Shown here piece after piece: positions 1 through 12,500 of a DNA stretch of 64,000 nucleotides; positions within the stretch are counted from its first letter, which is position 1, and each line of letters starts with the position of its first letter. A program made the translations under genes and the position numbers. This DNA comes from Anolis sagrei (lineage: Eukaryota; Chordata; Lepidosauria; Squamata; Anolidae): contig NC_090022.1 in the NCBI RefSeq assembly GCF_037176765.1, positions 175,296,117-175,360,116 on the forward strand, read 5' to 3'. The notes beneath the pieces are model-generated. The model was not told the origin of the DNA, ran no database searches, and saw only the letters and a list, made by a program, of their open reading frames with translations.

Positions 1-720
1 TGGCTTTGTAGGTAAGAACCTGCACCTTGAATTGGGACCGGAAAATGAACCGCAGCCAATGGAGCTCCTTAAACAGGGGGGTTATCGGCTCCCTGTAAGT
101 CGCACCAGTTAGTAACCTGGCTGCCGCCCGTTGTACCAACTGAAATTTCCGGGCCGTTTTCAAGGGCAGCCCCATGTAGAGTGCATTACAGTAATCCAAT
201 CTGGAGGTGACTAAGGCATGGACCACCCTCATGGTGGTTTACAGAACGACTCATAGCGGTTTACAGAATGGCACAATTCGATGCCCGTAACAATATAAAA
301 ATAGCTAAAACATTTAAACATACATAAAAATTCACTACATAATAACATCAATAAAAACATCATAAAACAATAAATCCTCCGCATTTCATTACCAAATTAT
401 TATCCAGTCGCGTTGTCCAGCCATTCCGAGATCAGAGTTTCTCTGCTACACTGCATTTGGGAAAGCCTGCTCAAATAGCCAGGTTTTGACTCTTTTACGA
501 AACGTTCAGAAGGTGGGGGGCGATCTAATGTCCCTGGGGAGGGCATTCCACAGCCGAGGGGCCACCACTGAGAAGGCCCCGTCTCTCGTCCCTGAAGATG
601 GCAGGACCAAGAGCAGGGCCTCCACAGAAGATCTTCTACAGCCCAGAAAACTCACTCCCCAGAAGATCTTAAAATCCAATTGTAAGGAGAGATACATTTG
701 GACCCGATAGGCAGGGCCAG
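1..720 (-). mobile_element. CR1/L2-clade LINE fragments, minus strand
   Basis: Reverse translation of 1-240 and 500-720 gives C-terminal reverse-transcriptase pieces typical of this clade ([23 protein letters not shown] near 530-610). An AT-rich 3' UTR-like stretch lies between. Old, with several breaks. Confidence 0.75.
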
Positions 721-732
721 AATAGTTTAGGG

Positions 733-866
733 CAGTGGTTCTCAAGCTGGGGTCCCCAGATGTTTTTGGCCTACAACTCCCAGAAATCCCAGCCAGTTAA
801 CCAGCTGTTAGGATTTCTGGGAGTTGAAGGCCAAAAACATCTGGGACACCAGGTTGAGAAGCACTG
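733..866. mobile_element. hAT MITE (134 bp) with 8-bp TSD
   Basis: Starts CAGTGGTTCTCAA and ends TTGAGAAGCACTG. It is flanked by the direct repeat GTTTAGGG (725-732 and 867-874), as expected for hAT. The middle is an imperfect inverted repeat (AACTCCCAGAAATCC against GGATTTCTGGGAGTT). Confidence 0.85.
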
Positions 867-879
867 GTTTAGGGCTTTA

Positions 880-1345
880 TAGGCTAAATCCAGCACTTTG
901 AATTGTGCTCAGTTGGAAAAAGTAACCTTTTCCAAGCTGTAATACAGGGGGAGGCAGTCTTACCAATAGTCCTCTTTCTCAGATTCTCCTTAACCCACAG
1001 AATGCCATTCGACACAACCTCAGCTTGCACAAATGCTTTGTGCGTGTGGAGAACATGAAGGGAGCCGTGTGGACAGTGGATGAGTTTGAGTATCAGAAGA
1101 GAAGGAGCCAGCGCTGTTCCACTTACCCACATCCATTTCTGGGGAGCCATGCAGCAGCGGTGCTTTTTGGACAGCCGTGGGAGAGGACAGCCCAGCTGAG
1201 AACAGAAAGGAGCAACCATTACAGGCCAGAGCACACCATCCCCTCTTCTGTTTCCGCAGGGACTGTGAGCTAAATAGCTGAAACTCTTGAAGCAGAGTTC
1301 AGAGGGTTTGTAAGGGTCTATGTGCTTAATGTATTGTCAAAGGCT
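880..1345. other. No recognised feature
   Basis: Unique-looking sequence between a hAT MITE and PLE debris. No convincing coding potential or repeat family was seen. Confidence 0.5.
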
Positions 1346-1413
1346 TTCATGGCCGGAATCACTGGGTTGTTGTAGGTTTTTTTCGGGCTATATGGCCATG
1401 TTCTAGAGACATT

Positions 1414-1465
1414 CTCTCCTGACGTTTCGCCTTCATCTTTGGCAAGCATCCTCAGAGGTTGTGAG
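1414..1465 (-). ncRNA. Hammerhead-ribozyme-like core, PLE copy A
   Basis: Minus strand: CTGAGGA core, stem II GCTTGC...GAAGGC with one mismatch, then GAAAC and GTC. Probably a degraded copy. Confidence 0.5.
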
Positions 1466-1740
1466 GTCTGTTGGAACTAGGAAAATGTGTTCATGTAAAA
1501 TTACAACAGCAAAACAACAGAGAGTAAACAATCAGAAACATCTAATCAGCTCTCAACAAAAGTTTGCTCTAGGCACTGCCAGGCCATTATATGCTAATCA
1601 AGGTGGTCAGTTGAAACATTCACACCTAGCTCCAGCAAACAAGAGTCCTTTGTCCCACCCTGGTCATTCCACAGATATATAAACCCTTTTTGGGTTGTTG
1701 TAGGTTTTTTCGGGCTATATTGCCATGGTCTAGAGGCATT

Positions 1741-1792
1741 CTCTCCTGACGTTTCGCCTGCATCTATGGCAAGCATCCTCAGAGGTAGTGAG
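1741..1792 (-). ncRNA. Hammerhead-ribozyme-like core, PLE copy B
   Basis: Minus strand, all core positions kept: CTGAGGA, 6-bp stem II (GCTTGC with GCAGGC), GAAAC, GTC. Stem I pairs CCT/AGG and CTC/GAG around a small internal loop. Confidence 0.6.
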
Positions 1793-2221
1793 GTCTGTTG
1801 GAAGTAGGAAAAAGGGTTTATATATCTGTGGAATGACCAGGGTGAGACAAAGGACTCTTGTCTGCTGGAGCTAGTTGTGAATGTTTCAACTGACCACCTT
1901 GATTAGCATATAATGGCCTGGCAGTGCCTAGAGTAAACTTTTGTTGAGAGGTGATTAGAGGAAGAAACCATGAAAATGAACAAAATCTGGCTACCAGTAT
2001 TAAAAAACTCTAAAATTACAACAGCACAACAACAGAGAGGAAACTAACAAGGACGTCTAATCACCTCTCAACAAAAGTTTGCTCTAGGCACTGTCAGGCC
2101 ATCAAATGCTAATCAAGGTGGTCCGTTGAAACATTCACACCTAGCTCCAGCAGACAAGAGTCCTTTGTCCCACCCTGGTCATTCCACAGATATATAAACC
2201 CCTTTTCCTAGTTCCAACATA

Positions 2222-2273
2222 TCTCACTACCTCTGAGGATGCTTGCCATAGAAGCAGGCGAAACGTCAGGAGA
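2222..2273 (+). ncRNA. Hammerhead-ribozyme-like core, PLE copy C
   Basis: Plus strand: CTCACTACCT, CTGAGGA, stem II GCTTGC/GCAGGC, GAAAC, GTC, AGGAGAG. All conserved core bases fit the hammerhead pattern. Confidence 0.6.
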
Positions 2274-2699
2274 GAATGCCTCTAGAACATGGTCATATAG
2301 CCCGAAAAAACCTACAACAACCCAGTCTATGTGTTTGTTTTCAGATGGCTCGCCAATATTACAAAGAAGCTGTAGCAGTGCTGAACTCATCACAAACATA
2401 AAACCAGAGCTTGAAAGTATTACCCCTTTGGACAATACCTCTCTGAATTCCTTACGGAGTAAGGTCGCTATCCATGCTAACTGGGAAATGCTGGGAATTG
2501 TACTCCCCCAAAACCAATTTTTCTGAGCTCAGCACACAACCTGCCATGCTTGTTTCGGAAACAGAAGTACTGGAAGGATATCGAATTTGGAGAAAGGGGA
2601 TTTGGGAACCAAGATAGCCTGAAACTGTTCATCTACTTCAGATTTATGTTATTCCAATGCCAATTAGCTCTAATAGTATGCAAAAATAAAAACAAAAAC

Positions 2700-5600
2700 T
2701 CAGGAACAAGAAAAGAAAAGTGATTTTATTGTTGAATCCCAAGGAGAGGAAAAGAAACTGGGAGTTTGCTTGAAATGTTAGTGGAGGAAGCAGCACCTTG
2801 TGCCCTGGCATCTGCTTCTCCAATATACAATCTGTTTCATAAGAATAGCACAAGGGATCCACTCCCCCCCCCCCCCCAAAGTGCCACACTTTGGCTCAGT
2901 TTTAGGCAACTCGTAATGCCCAGAGTGCCCAGAGGAAGGAACACAGTACTCTTTCCCCATGCTCTTTCTTGTTAAGAGGCACAGCCGAGTGGGGATGAAG
3001 GGAGAGAGAGAGAGGCCAGGCCCCCAGAAGCACCATGTGGCTGCACATTGGGACACAGATCTTCACGTCTCGTGGGATCGGCTGAGCAGTATTGCGTTCT
3101 CCTGTTTCACGGCCTGGTAATCGCCCAGGATCCTCTCATAATTGCTCAACGTTTTCTTGCTTGTTTCACTCTCAATCTGGAAAGGACAGAAAGACAACAG
3201 AGTTGTATTGTCAAAGGCTTTCAATCACTAGGTGGTTGTAGGTTTTTTCGGACATATGACCATGTTCTAGAGGCATTCTCTCCTGACGTTTCACCTGCCT
3301 CACTACCTCTGAGGATACTTGTCATAGATGCAGGCGAAACATCAGGAGAGAATGCCTCTAGAACAGTGGTTCTCAACCTGGGGGTCGCGATCCCCAGGGG
3401 GGTCGTTGGGCCATTTTTGGGGGGTCGTGAAGCTGGCTTGGTTGGCCCTGCCCCCTCCAAAATGGCTTCCCCCCTAGGGCCTTGCAGCTCAGGAAGCCTT
3501 TTCTGCCCGCCCCCCGCCTCCTTCCGACCTTGGGCATATTGAGTATTTGTGCCAAATTTGGTCCAAATGCAGTCATTTCGGTTCACAGTGCTCTCCGTAT
3601 GAAGGTGAACTATATCTTCCATAAATCACTGTCAATTCCATCCAGCCCCCTCCAGTATTTTTCTGTTGGGCATTCGGGTTCTGTGTGCCAAGTTGTGGAT
3701 GTCTCAGTGGTATGTGGAAGTCAGAGCTGAATCAGTTGAAGGTACTGCAAATCCCATCATCCACTGCCCATACTCCCCAAACATTGTTTTTTTGGGATCA
3801 ATCACTATGCTTTAATTATGTTCAATCTGTAATAATGAAAATGCATCATTTCAATTATGCTTCATAAGAGTAGCAACATTACCATTATGAAGTAACAATG
3901 AAAATGTGGTTGGGGGTTACCAGAACATGAGGAACTTTATTTAGGGGTCATGGCATTAGAAAGGTTGAGAACCACTGCTCTAGAACATGGCCATATAGCC
4001 CGAAAAAACCTACAAGAGGAAAATTATAGTAAAGCAGAAGAGGCAGGCATTTTTCTTTTACAGAGCAGATTCCTAGAATTTGCAAAAAGAATCTGATTTT
4101 TATTGTCATCTGCATGATTGATAGCACTACCCATAGATTTAAGAACCACAATAATTCCTTGTGGCCCATCCTTTGAGGTGAGTCTGACCTGCTCCTCGAG
4201 GTCTCGGATTTCCCGTAGGATGGTCCCTGTGTCTTCAATAGTCTGGATCAGCTGGCTGCAATTCTATGAGAGAGAGAAGAAGTAGCATCGACTGAGAGGC
4301 TTGTAAGTGGGGAAGGTGTGCATGGTAGTGGGGCTGGTTGACGTCATTATAATTGGTCCTTCACATTTGCGGGCTTATTTTATTTATACCCCACTTTTCA
4401 CTCTGACTCAGACTCAAGCTGGCTTCAACAAACAACAAGTTGAAAAAATTACCATATAATCTAAAAGCAAAATCATATAATACATTTTAAAATAAATTAA
4501 AAACATACAAATGTTGATATCTATATAAATAAAAATGTAATGTTCATTTGTGGGATTAACAGAACTCAAAAACCACTGGACGAATTGACACCAAATTTGG
4601 ACACAAAACACCTAACAACCCAATGTATGTCCTTCACTCAAAAAAATTGATTTTGTCATTTGGGAGTTGTAGTTCCTGGGATTTATAGTTCACCTACAAT
4701 CACAGAGTATTCTGAACCCCACCAACAATAGAATTGGGCCAAACCTCCCACACAGAACCCCCATGTGGGCCACAGCTATGCATGGCAGGGGACGGCTAGT
4801 CTATATAAATAAAAATGTAATGTTTGTTTGTGGGATTAACAGAACTTAAAAACCACTGGATGAATTGACTCGAAATTTGGACATAATACACCTAACAGTC
4901 TGACGACTGTCCATCACCCATAAACACACGCGCACACACAAAACTCCAGCGGAACAGACTTAAAAAGCCTAAAAATACACCATATATACATATACACATT
5001 CACTCACATACATATGCACATATTCATACACACACGTATACATATGCATAAACACACACAAATATATATACATACACACATATATACATATACACATGCA
5101 CATATACATACACACACACATGCACAATATACATGTACGCATATGAACACACAAATACACAAATATACACATATATACACACACAAAACACAGACTGGGC
5201 CACAGCAACGCGTGGCAAGGGACGGCTAGTATATATATAAAACATGCCCCATAACAAAGCCACCCCAACTTGTACTTTAAAAGGTTGTCTAAATAAAAAA
5301 GGTCTTGTCTTTACCCGCTGTTGAAAAGGACAGAAGGAAGGGGGCCAGTCTAACCTCCAGCAGAAGAGAATTTCAGAAGGTTGGAGCAGCCACCGAGAAG
5401 GCCCTCTGTCACGTCCTCACCAAACCAGGCTGCAATTGTGGCGGGATTCAGAGTGCCTTCCCCTGAAAATCTCAAGGTTCTGGAGGGCTGGTATAGGGGC
5501 ATATGGTGTTTCATATCATCTGGACGTTTGCAGACTTGGTTATTCACAGATTTGATTGAAATACTCTCTCTAGGTCCATCAATGTGACGTTGTAGTCAAC

Positions 5601-6511
5601 TTTTGTGGAAGTTGACTACAGAGTCATGCTGGAGGGCCTAGAAATTCCCAGAGAGGTATACCCTCAGGTCAGCCCGTAGCCAGGATTTTGATTTGGGAGG
5701 GGGGGGGGGGCTGAGTTTGATTTGGGGGGGGGGGGGGCGGCTGAGTCTAAGTGAAAGAGGGTCTACCCTAGCAAACCTTTTGTATCGTTACCCCAATACC
5801 CCCATGCATGCGGGATATATTGATCATGGTGATCAGATCATGATATGAATAAACATAACAGTTTAGTAATGTACCAGTAAGGCCTTCTCGTGGACCACCC
5901 TGAGAATTTCAGGGGGGTCTGAAGCCGCTCAAGCCCCCCCCCCCCCCCCCCCCCCCCGGCTACATGCCTGCCTCAGGTATAAAATTCCTCATTTTTCATT
6001 ATGTCTCTAACGCCAGAGGGCTGACTGTATTGCCTTAGGAAAACTCTCACCTCATGTAAGGCTGCTAAATACTTATATGCCTTCCGCACAGCCTCATCGC
6101 GTTTGGCATCCTGCAGAAAGTAATGAGGAAAAGACACACAGGGAAAGTTAAGGACTAAAAGGCCAACTAATGTGAATCTCCAGGACCCCTTTAATCTCAT
6201 TAAGTTTGGTTTTCAGACTTCACACCTTGAAGATCAGCTCATCAGTGACAGCAAAGGTCCTGTCAAGCTTCCCGGTGAGGCTGTTAATCTCCTTCTGGAG
6301 CTCCTTTGTATCAGATAGGATCTGGCAAAGCAAAGAAAACAAAGTTCTAGGAATGGATAAGCAAATTGCTTCAATGAAAGAGACCTTTGAAAAAACTTCC
6401 TAATAACAAAAGCAGCTGTAAAACATCCAATGACCAGCGTTCCAGGTTTTGGACAAGTATTTGGTGGTCAGCATGGCCAGGCACTTTGAGGGGCCCACAA
6501 GACAGTTGAGC

Positions 6512-6543
<32 letters not shown>

Positions 6544-9500
6544 CTTTATTTATACCCCGCCACCATCTCCCCAAGGAACTCGGAGCAGCTTACATGAGGC
6601 CAAGCCCAACAACACATCAATAAAAACAAGAAATAAACAAATAAACAATACAATTAATATAACTCACATATAGACAAAACACATAGAGATTTAAAAACCT
6701 ATGGCCGGGCCAAATGTAGTAGTTAAAACTTTAAAAATAAATGCTGGACATGAACAGAGGTAGGATGTATCTAGTAGGAGGGTTTTAAATGAGAAGTATC
6801 TTCACTTGGTGATTAATAATAATAATAATAATAATAATCTTTATTTATACCCCGCCACCATCTCCCTAGTGGGGACTCAGAGCGGCTTACATGAGGCCAA
6901 GCCCGAACAACAAATTACAATAAAAATAAAACCAAAACACAACCGAAAACGCAAACAGTAAACAGTAATATCATAATAAAATAAAACATACGAGAATTTA
7001 ACATGGCTTCAATATTTACAAATAAAAGACATATACAAACAAGATAATATGAATGGCTTTAATGATAAAGAGGACTTATGGGAACAATTGATAAAAACAG
7101 ATAAAAAAATATAACAAAAATATATGATAAACTTCTAGACTGGGCAACCGAAACCGAAAGTATTAAAAGCTGTATGATAAATTGGGCTAAAAATATTGGC
7201 AGACAAATAAAACTAAAAGAATGGCAACAAATCTGGACGAAAAAGCTAAAATATACCTATTCATCATATCTCAAAGAAAATTGGATGAAGATATTCCATA
7301 GGTGGTATATCTCCCTGCAGAAAATCAGCATAATGTACAAAAATTGCCAGAATAATTGCTGGAAGTGTCATTCACATACAGGAAGTTTCTACTATATGTG
7401 GTGGACCTGTACTGAAGCCACCAAATGCTGGCGAATAATCCAGGAAGAAATACAAAAGATCTTAAAAAGAAAATTCCCAATGAAGCCAGAATATTTTCTA
7501 CTCGGACTAACAGATAAGGACTTTAAATTAGACAGAAACAAGGACATTCTTTTTACATATATGACCAAAGCGGCATGTATAATATATGCAAGATTCTGGA
7601 AATCAGACCTAATTCCAAAAAAAGAGCAATGGCTAGAAAAACTTGACAATGGCAATGGGCGGGCTGCATGTAATGATTAAAAGAGAGACTAATTAAAACT
7701 AATTTAAAACTTGGGCGAGATAAAAAGAGACCAACGCTGCTTGGTGCCACCCTCTTTGTGATGCCTTGGTGACCAGACATTTACATAAGCATAAAAGAAT
7801 CTAAAGACTGAGGCTCTACTGTCCTCTTACAACTATTTTTGAGATAACCACCATTTGTCACTCATACCTCTTGGACAGATGAATTCTAATGGCCCCCTTC
7901 ACAGTTAACATTGCATTTCATTTGGGAGGTTCAAATACAGTATGATTCCTGCATCCTCATGGCATACGCTCCCGAACTTATGATGGAAATAAGAAGCTGT
8001 GGATAATAGCAATCCTTTTGAACTGAAAGATTTCCACTGGGCATTAACACGGATTAATCGAGGAGGACATAGAAAATGTATAGAGATGTATCCTCTTTGG
8101 AAATATGCTAGATAGAGAGTGAGAGCTCAAAGAGTAATGTCCACTCCACACACAATCTTTCAAGAAAGAACTGCTCGGGTGTCTTGGGTTTCCTACCTTT
8201 GTTATCTCCTCCTTCTGCTTCCGAATGTTACTGACAATCTCCAAGATGCGCTGGGTGTAGGCAGAGCGGGAAACATCCTTGGGAAGCGATTCCATCTCCA
8301 CAAGCTACAGACAGAATGAAAATCAGAATGGGACTGGCCAAAATAAAGAAACAGGTAAAAATACTAGGACTTCTTCAGAAGACACAGGATTTAATTCTAG
8401 CTCACTGTGTACAGAGAAACTCAGAAGCTTATTCCTCACCTGGGCACTAAATTTCCACCTATTATTTATTTGCTCACTTCATTTCTATCCCGCTCTTCTC
8501 ACCCCTCAGAGGACTCAGAGCAGTGTACAACATACATCTAAGCAAAAATTCAATGCCTCATTATACAAATTATATAAAACATAACATAAAATCACTAGAA
8601 ACAATAAGCAAATAAATAACATGTAAAACCATTAAACATATTAAACCATAATAACCCCATACACAAATAACACATTGGACCAATCCTTTAAGCACTCTAC
8701 CAGGGCCTCCCCCTTCCCCTCTCATGATCCTAAGGCAGTGCCTCCCTATTTGTGGGACCCCAGATGCACCGGCCCCCAACTCCCAAAAATCGAAATAGAT
8801 TGGCAGGGATTTCTGGGAGCTGCAGGCCAAAACACCTTTGGACCCACAGGCCGAGAACCAATGACCCAAGGTCTTCTTGGCTATCTTGGATGGTGCTGTA
8901 TGACTGGTCCTCTGCTGGCATCCTCCTTTTATGGCCCAGCCTCAGGAGGCAACAGGTGTTTCTGCTGGGCCTTGCCTCAGCCAGGCAGTCAGGGCCCGAG
9001 TCTGCAAGGAGCCAGTCACCAGTGCTTCTCAACCTGGGGCAATGAGTTCCTGGGGGTCGGAACCCCTGGGGGGTCTTGAGGGGGATGTCAGAAGGGTTGG
9101 CAAAAACCATCAGAAAACACAGTATTTTCTGTTGTTCATGGGGGCTCTGTGTGGAAGGTCTGGCCCAACTCTATCGTTAGTAGGGTTCAGAATACTCTTT
9201 GATTGTAGGTGAACTATAAATCCCAGCAACTACAACTCTCAAATGTCAAGGTCTATTTCCCCCAAACTCCACCAGTGTTCACATTTTGGTATGTTGAGTA
9301 TTCATGCCAAGTTTGGTCCAGATCCATCATTGTTTAAGTCCACAGTGCTTTCTGGATACAACTCCAAAACTACTCCAAGTTTGGTTCAATTTCATCATTG
9401 GTGGAGTTCAGAATGCTCTTTGATTGTAGGTGAACTATAAATGCTCTTTGATTGTAGGTGAACTATAAATCCCAGCAACTACAACTCCCAAATGACAAAA

Positions 9501-12500
9501 TCAATCCCTCCCCCAACTCCACCAGTATTCAAATTTGGGCGTATTGAGTATTTGTGCCTAATTTGTTCCAATGAATGAAATCCTGCATATCAGATATTTA
9601 CATTACGATTTAAAACAATAGAAAATTACAGTTATGGAGTAGCAAGGAAAGTCATTTATTGTTAGGGGTCACCACAACATGAGAAACTGTGTTAAGGAGT
9701 TGCAGCATTAGGAAGGGTGAGAAACACTGATCTAGGCCATACCATTTCAGACAGGTTACTTGAATAGTCTCTCAGGAACACATGAGATTTATTTTTAAAA
9801 GAAGGAACATTCCATGAAAGTGCATAAGATAATTTTTTTTTTCATGTCAGGAGCGACTTGAAAAACTGCAAGTTGCTTCTGGTATGAGAGAATTGGCCAT
9901 CTGCAAGGACGTTGCCCAGGGGACGCCCAGATGATTTTTGATGTTTTTATCATCCTTGTGGGAGGCTTCTCTCATGTCCCTGCATGAGGAGCTAGAGCTG
10001 ATAGAGGGAGCTCACCTGCCCCTCCCTGGATTTAAACCTGTGACCTGTCGGTCTTCAGTCCTGCCGGCACAGGGGTTTAACCCACTGCTCCACCGCGAGC
10101 TCCTATAAACTAGATGGAGGCCGGCTATGATATTGGACAATTTTATGTATAATTTAAAGCCAAGATGTAATTACTCATGAAAATAGGACTGAGCCTGACC
10201 AAATACCATATTTCCCATTTTCTTTAATCTAACCAAGTTTTATTCCATTATCAAGGAAAATTAGTTTGCCGTTAACATTTGAACCTGTACACTTATAGAA
10301 ATTGCGCTGAAGTGGGCAAAACAAGCTAAGATTTGTCGTTAGCTTGTTTTGAACCTGGGCAGGGTTTGTTTTAAGACGTGGTTCTAATGGAAAGTAAAGT
10401 AAATTATGTCAGGATCCTTCTGGTTCTAAAGGAACAGTAGGTCTAAGTGAATATGCAATATCAAGGCTTTCCATGGGTCAGTTTGTGCACAGAACACTGA
10501 AGCTTGACTCAGCCCACTAAGCACACTAGGACAAAAGAAACCCCAAACAAACGTGGGTCAAATGCAAGGAATATTTAAATCCTATGAATCTGCAACAAGC
10601 AAAAGTATCTAGACCTTATTCTACCTAATAAAGGAGCATTTATTTAATATCTCATCCAAGCCATGTTAGCTAGGCATTAGAAAGAGTAAAAGAATATTAA
10701 AATTGAGAAAGAAATATTCTGATAGCCCTCTATAAAACCACAATAATGGGGACAGGGAATATGGTAGCCATCTTGTGCATGCTGAACTGTGCCTTGCATG
10801 CATGGGCACCCAACACAAATCACCAACCAGCTGCTTGTAGACATCATCCTTGCGTTTAGCTTCCTCAGCAGCTGACCGGATCCGTTCGTGCAGCTCCCTG
10901 ATCTCAGAAAGGCGCCGGGAGGATTCCAGCTGCAAAGAGAAGCAAAGAACAGAGGGGATCAAGCCTGTCCCATCTGGAAGAGGACATCTCATCACATTTT
11001 TACTCATTGTCACCTCTTTGGAATCATGGAGAGCCTTGAGGTCCCGAAATTCCTGGATCAGAGGCACCCGGTGCTTCTCCCATTGGGCAGCCAGCTGGAT
11101 AACTCGTTGGGCACTGCTCTCAACTACCACCTGAAAGGGATAGAGAGACACTCAGACCCAAACCCATGTATTCTGCCCCCACTTGCAGGGCTTTTTTTCT
11201 ACATAAGTACTCCACTTTCTGTCAATGTAGTACAGAAAAGAGAAGAAGAGACTATCTATCCTGTACACCAGTAGGACATCTCCAGTCTTCTGGATCATAC
11301 TGAAGTCAGAACTTGGAACTGGAAACATATTATTATTAGGTAGGTAAAGGCTTTCCCCTGACATATTTTCGAAGAGAAGCTGGGGCTAACAGCGGGAGCT
11401 CATGCCACTCCTCGGATTCGAACCGGTGACCTTTTGGTCAGCAAATTTGTAAACAAACAGGGAGTTTTCTGTCGTAAATAAGCAGGGAGTTTTTTGTCGT
11501 AAACAAATGGAGTTTTCTGTCGCTCCTCTTCATTGTAGGAGTATGACAAGTTTTGTTTTTTAAAAAAAACAACAACAGAAACCTGCGAACGCCAAGGCAC
11601 CAATTTTATATCATGCAATAGTTGCAACCCCCCTTTTCCAACAAAAAGGGATAAATCATGTAACCATTATGCAATGAAATATAAAAGGTAAAGGTAGTCC
11701 CCTGACATTAAGTCCAGTCATGTCTGACTTTGGGGTGTGGTGCTCATCTCCATTTCTAAGCCAAAGAGCCAGCGCTGTCCGTAGACACCTCCAAGGTCAT
11801 GTGGCCGGCATGACTGCATGGAGCGCCGTTTACCTTCCTGCCGGAGTGGTACCTATTGATCTACTTACATTTGCATGTGTTTGAACTGCTAGGTTGGCAG
11901 AAGCTAGGGCTGACAGCGGAAGCTCACGCCGCTCCCCGGAATCGAACCTGCGACCTTTCGATCAACAAGCTCAGCAGCTTAGTGCTTTAACCCACTGCGC
12001 CACCGGGGGCTCACCACTATGAATAGAAAGCAAGCCTTCCCTTTTCAAGCCCATTCCCTTTCCCAGTTCTTTCTCCCCTCTCTGTTTTACCTGCAGCTTA
12101 GCCATGTTGTTTTCTGCATCAGGGAGAAGCTCCACAGTCTGTCCCTTGACACGCAGGGTCTGCTCTCGCTCTGTCACTCCTAACTGATGCTGCCGCACTT
12201 CTCCTTCCACCTGATAAAGAAATTGATAGGGATGGATCCATGCACAGATGCACAGACATATCCCCATTGGAATGAATGAAGAGCAAGATTAAATGACATT
12301 ATCACTGGTTAACTTGGCAACATGCTCTGTCAGGAAAAAGTACCCCACATAAACTGCACTGATATCAAAAAGAGGTCCCAAATATTGTGTTCTTGCTTAG
12401 TCCCGGTTAGTTTCAAAAGGGACTTTCTTGAGAACCTCTGATGGGTCATGTCCTTTGGGTTTATGTTGTCTTTCTGCCACCCTTCAAGCCTCTTAAAATG

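Larger units (their letters stand above)
1345..2330. mobile_element. Penelope-like element fragments in inverted arrangement
   Basis: Tail sequences ending in ...GCCCGAAAAAACCTACAACAACCC occur on the minus strand (about 1370-1470 and 1690-1955) and plus strand (about 1960-2325), with a copy of the upstream body at 1494-1690. Near 1966-2010 the body encodes [21 protein letters not shown], the extreme C-terminus typical of Penelope polyproteins. Inverted partial copies are a known PLE trait. Confidence 0.75.

Noticed and set aside
5004-5268. Cys/Tyr/Met-rich frames over a CA/TA repeat
   Set aside because: Pure product of the dinucleotide repeat inside a Helitron. The same happens at 49470-49772.
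9833-12013. tRNA genes suggested by A and B boxes
   Set aside because: The boxes belong to SINE heads; no cloverleaf with a sensible anticodon arm could be formed by eye, and the family recurs with long tails.
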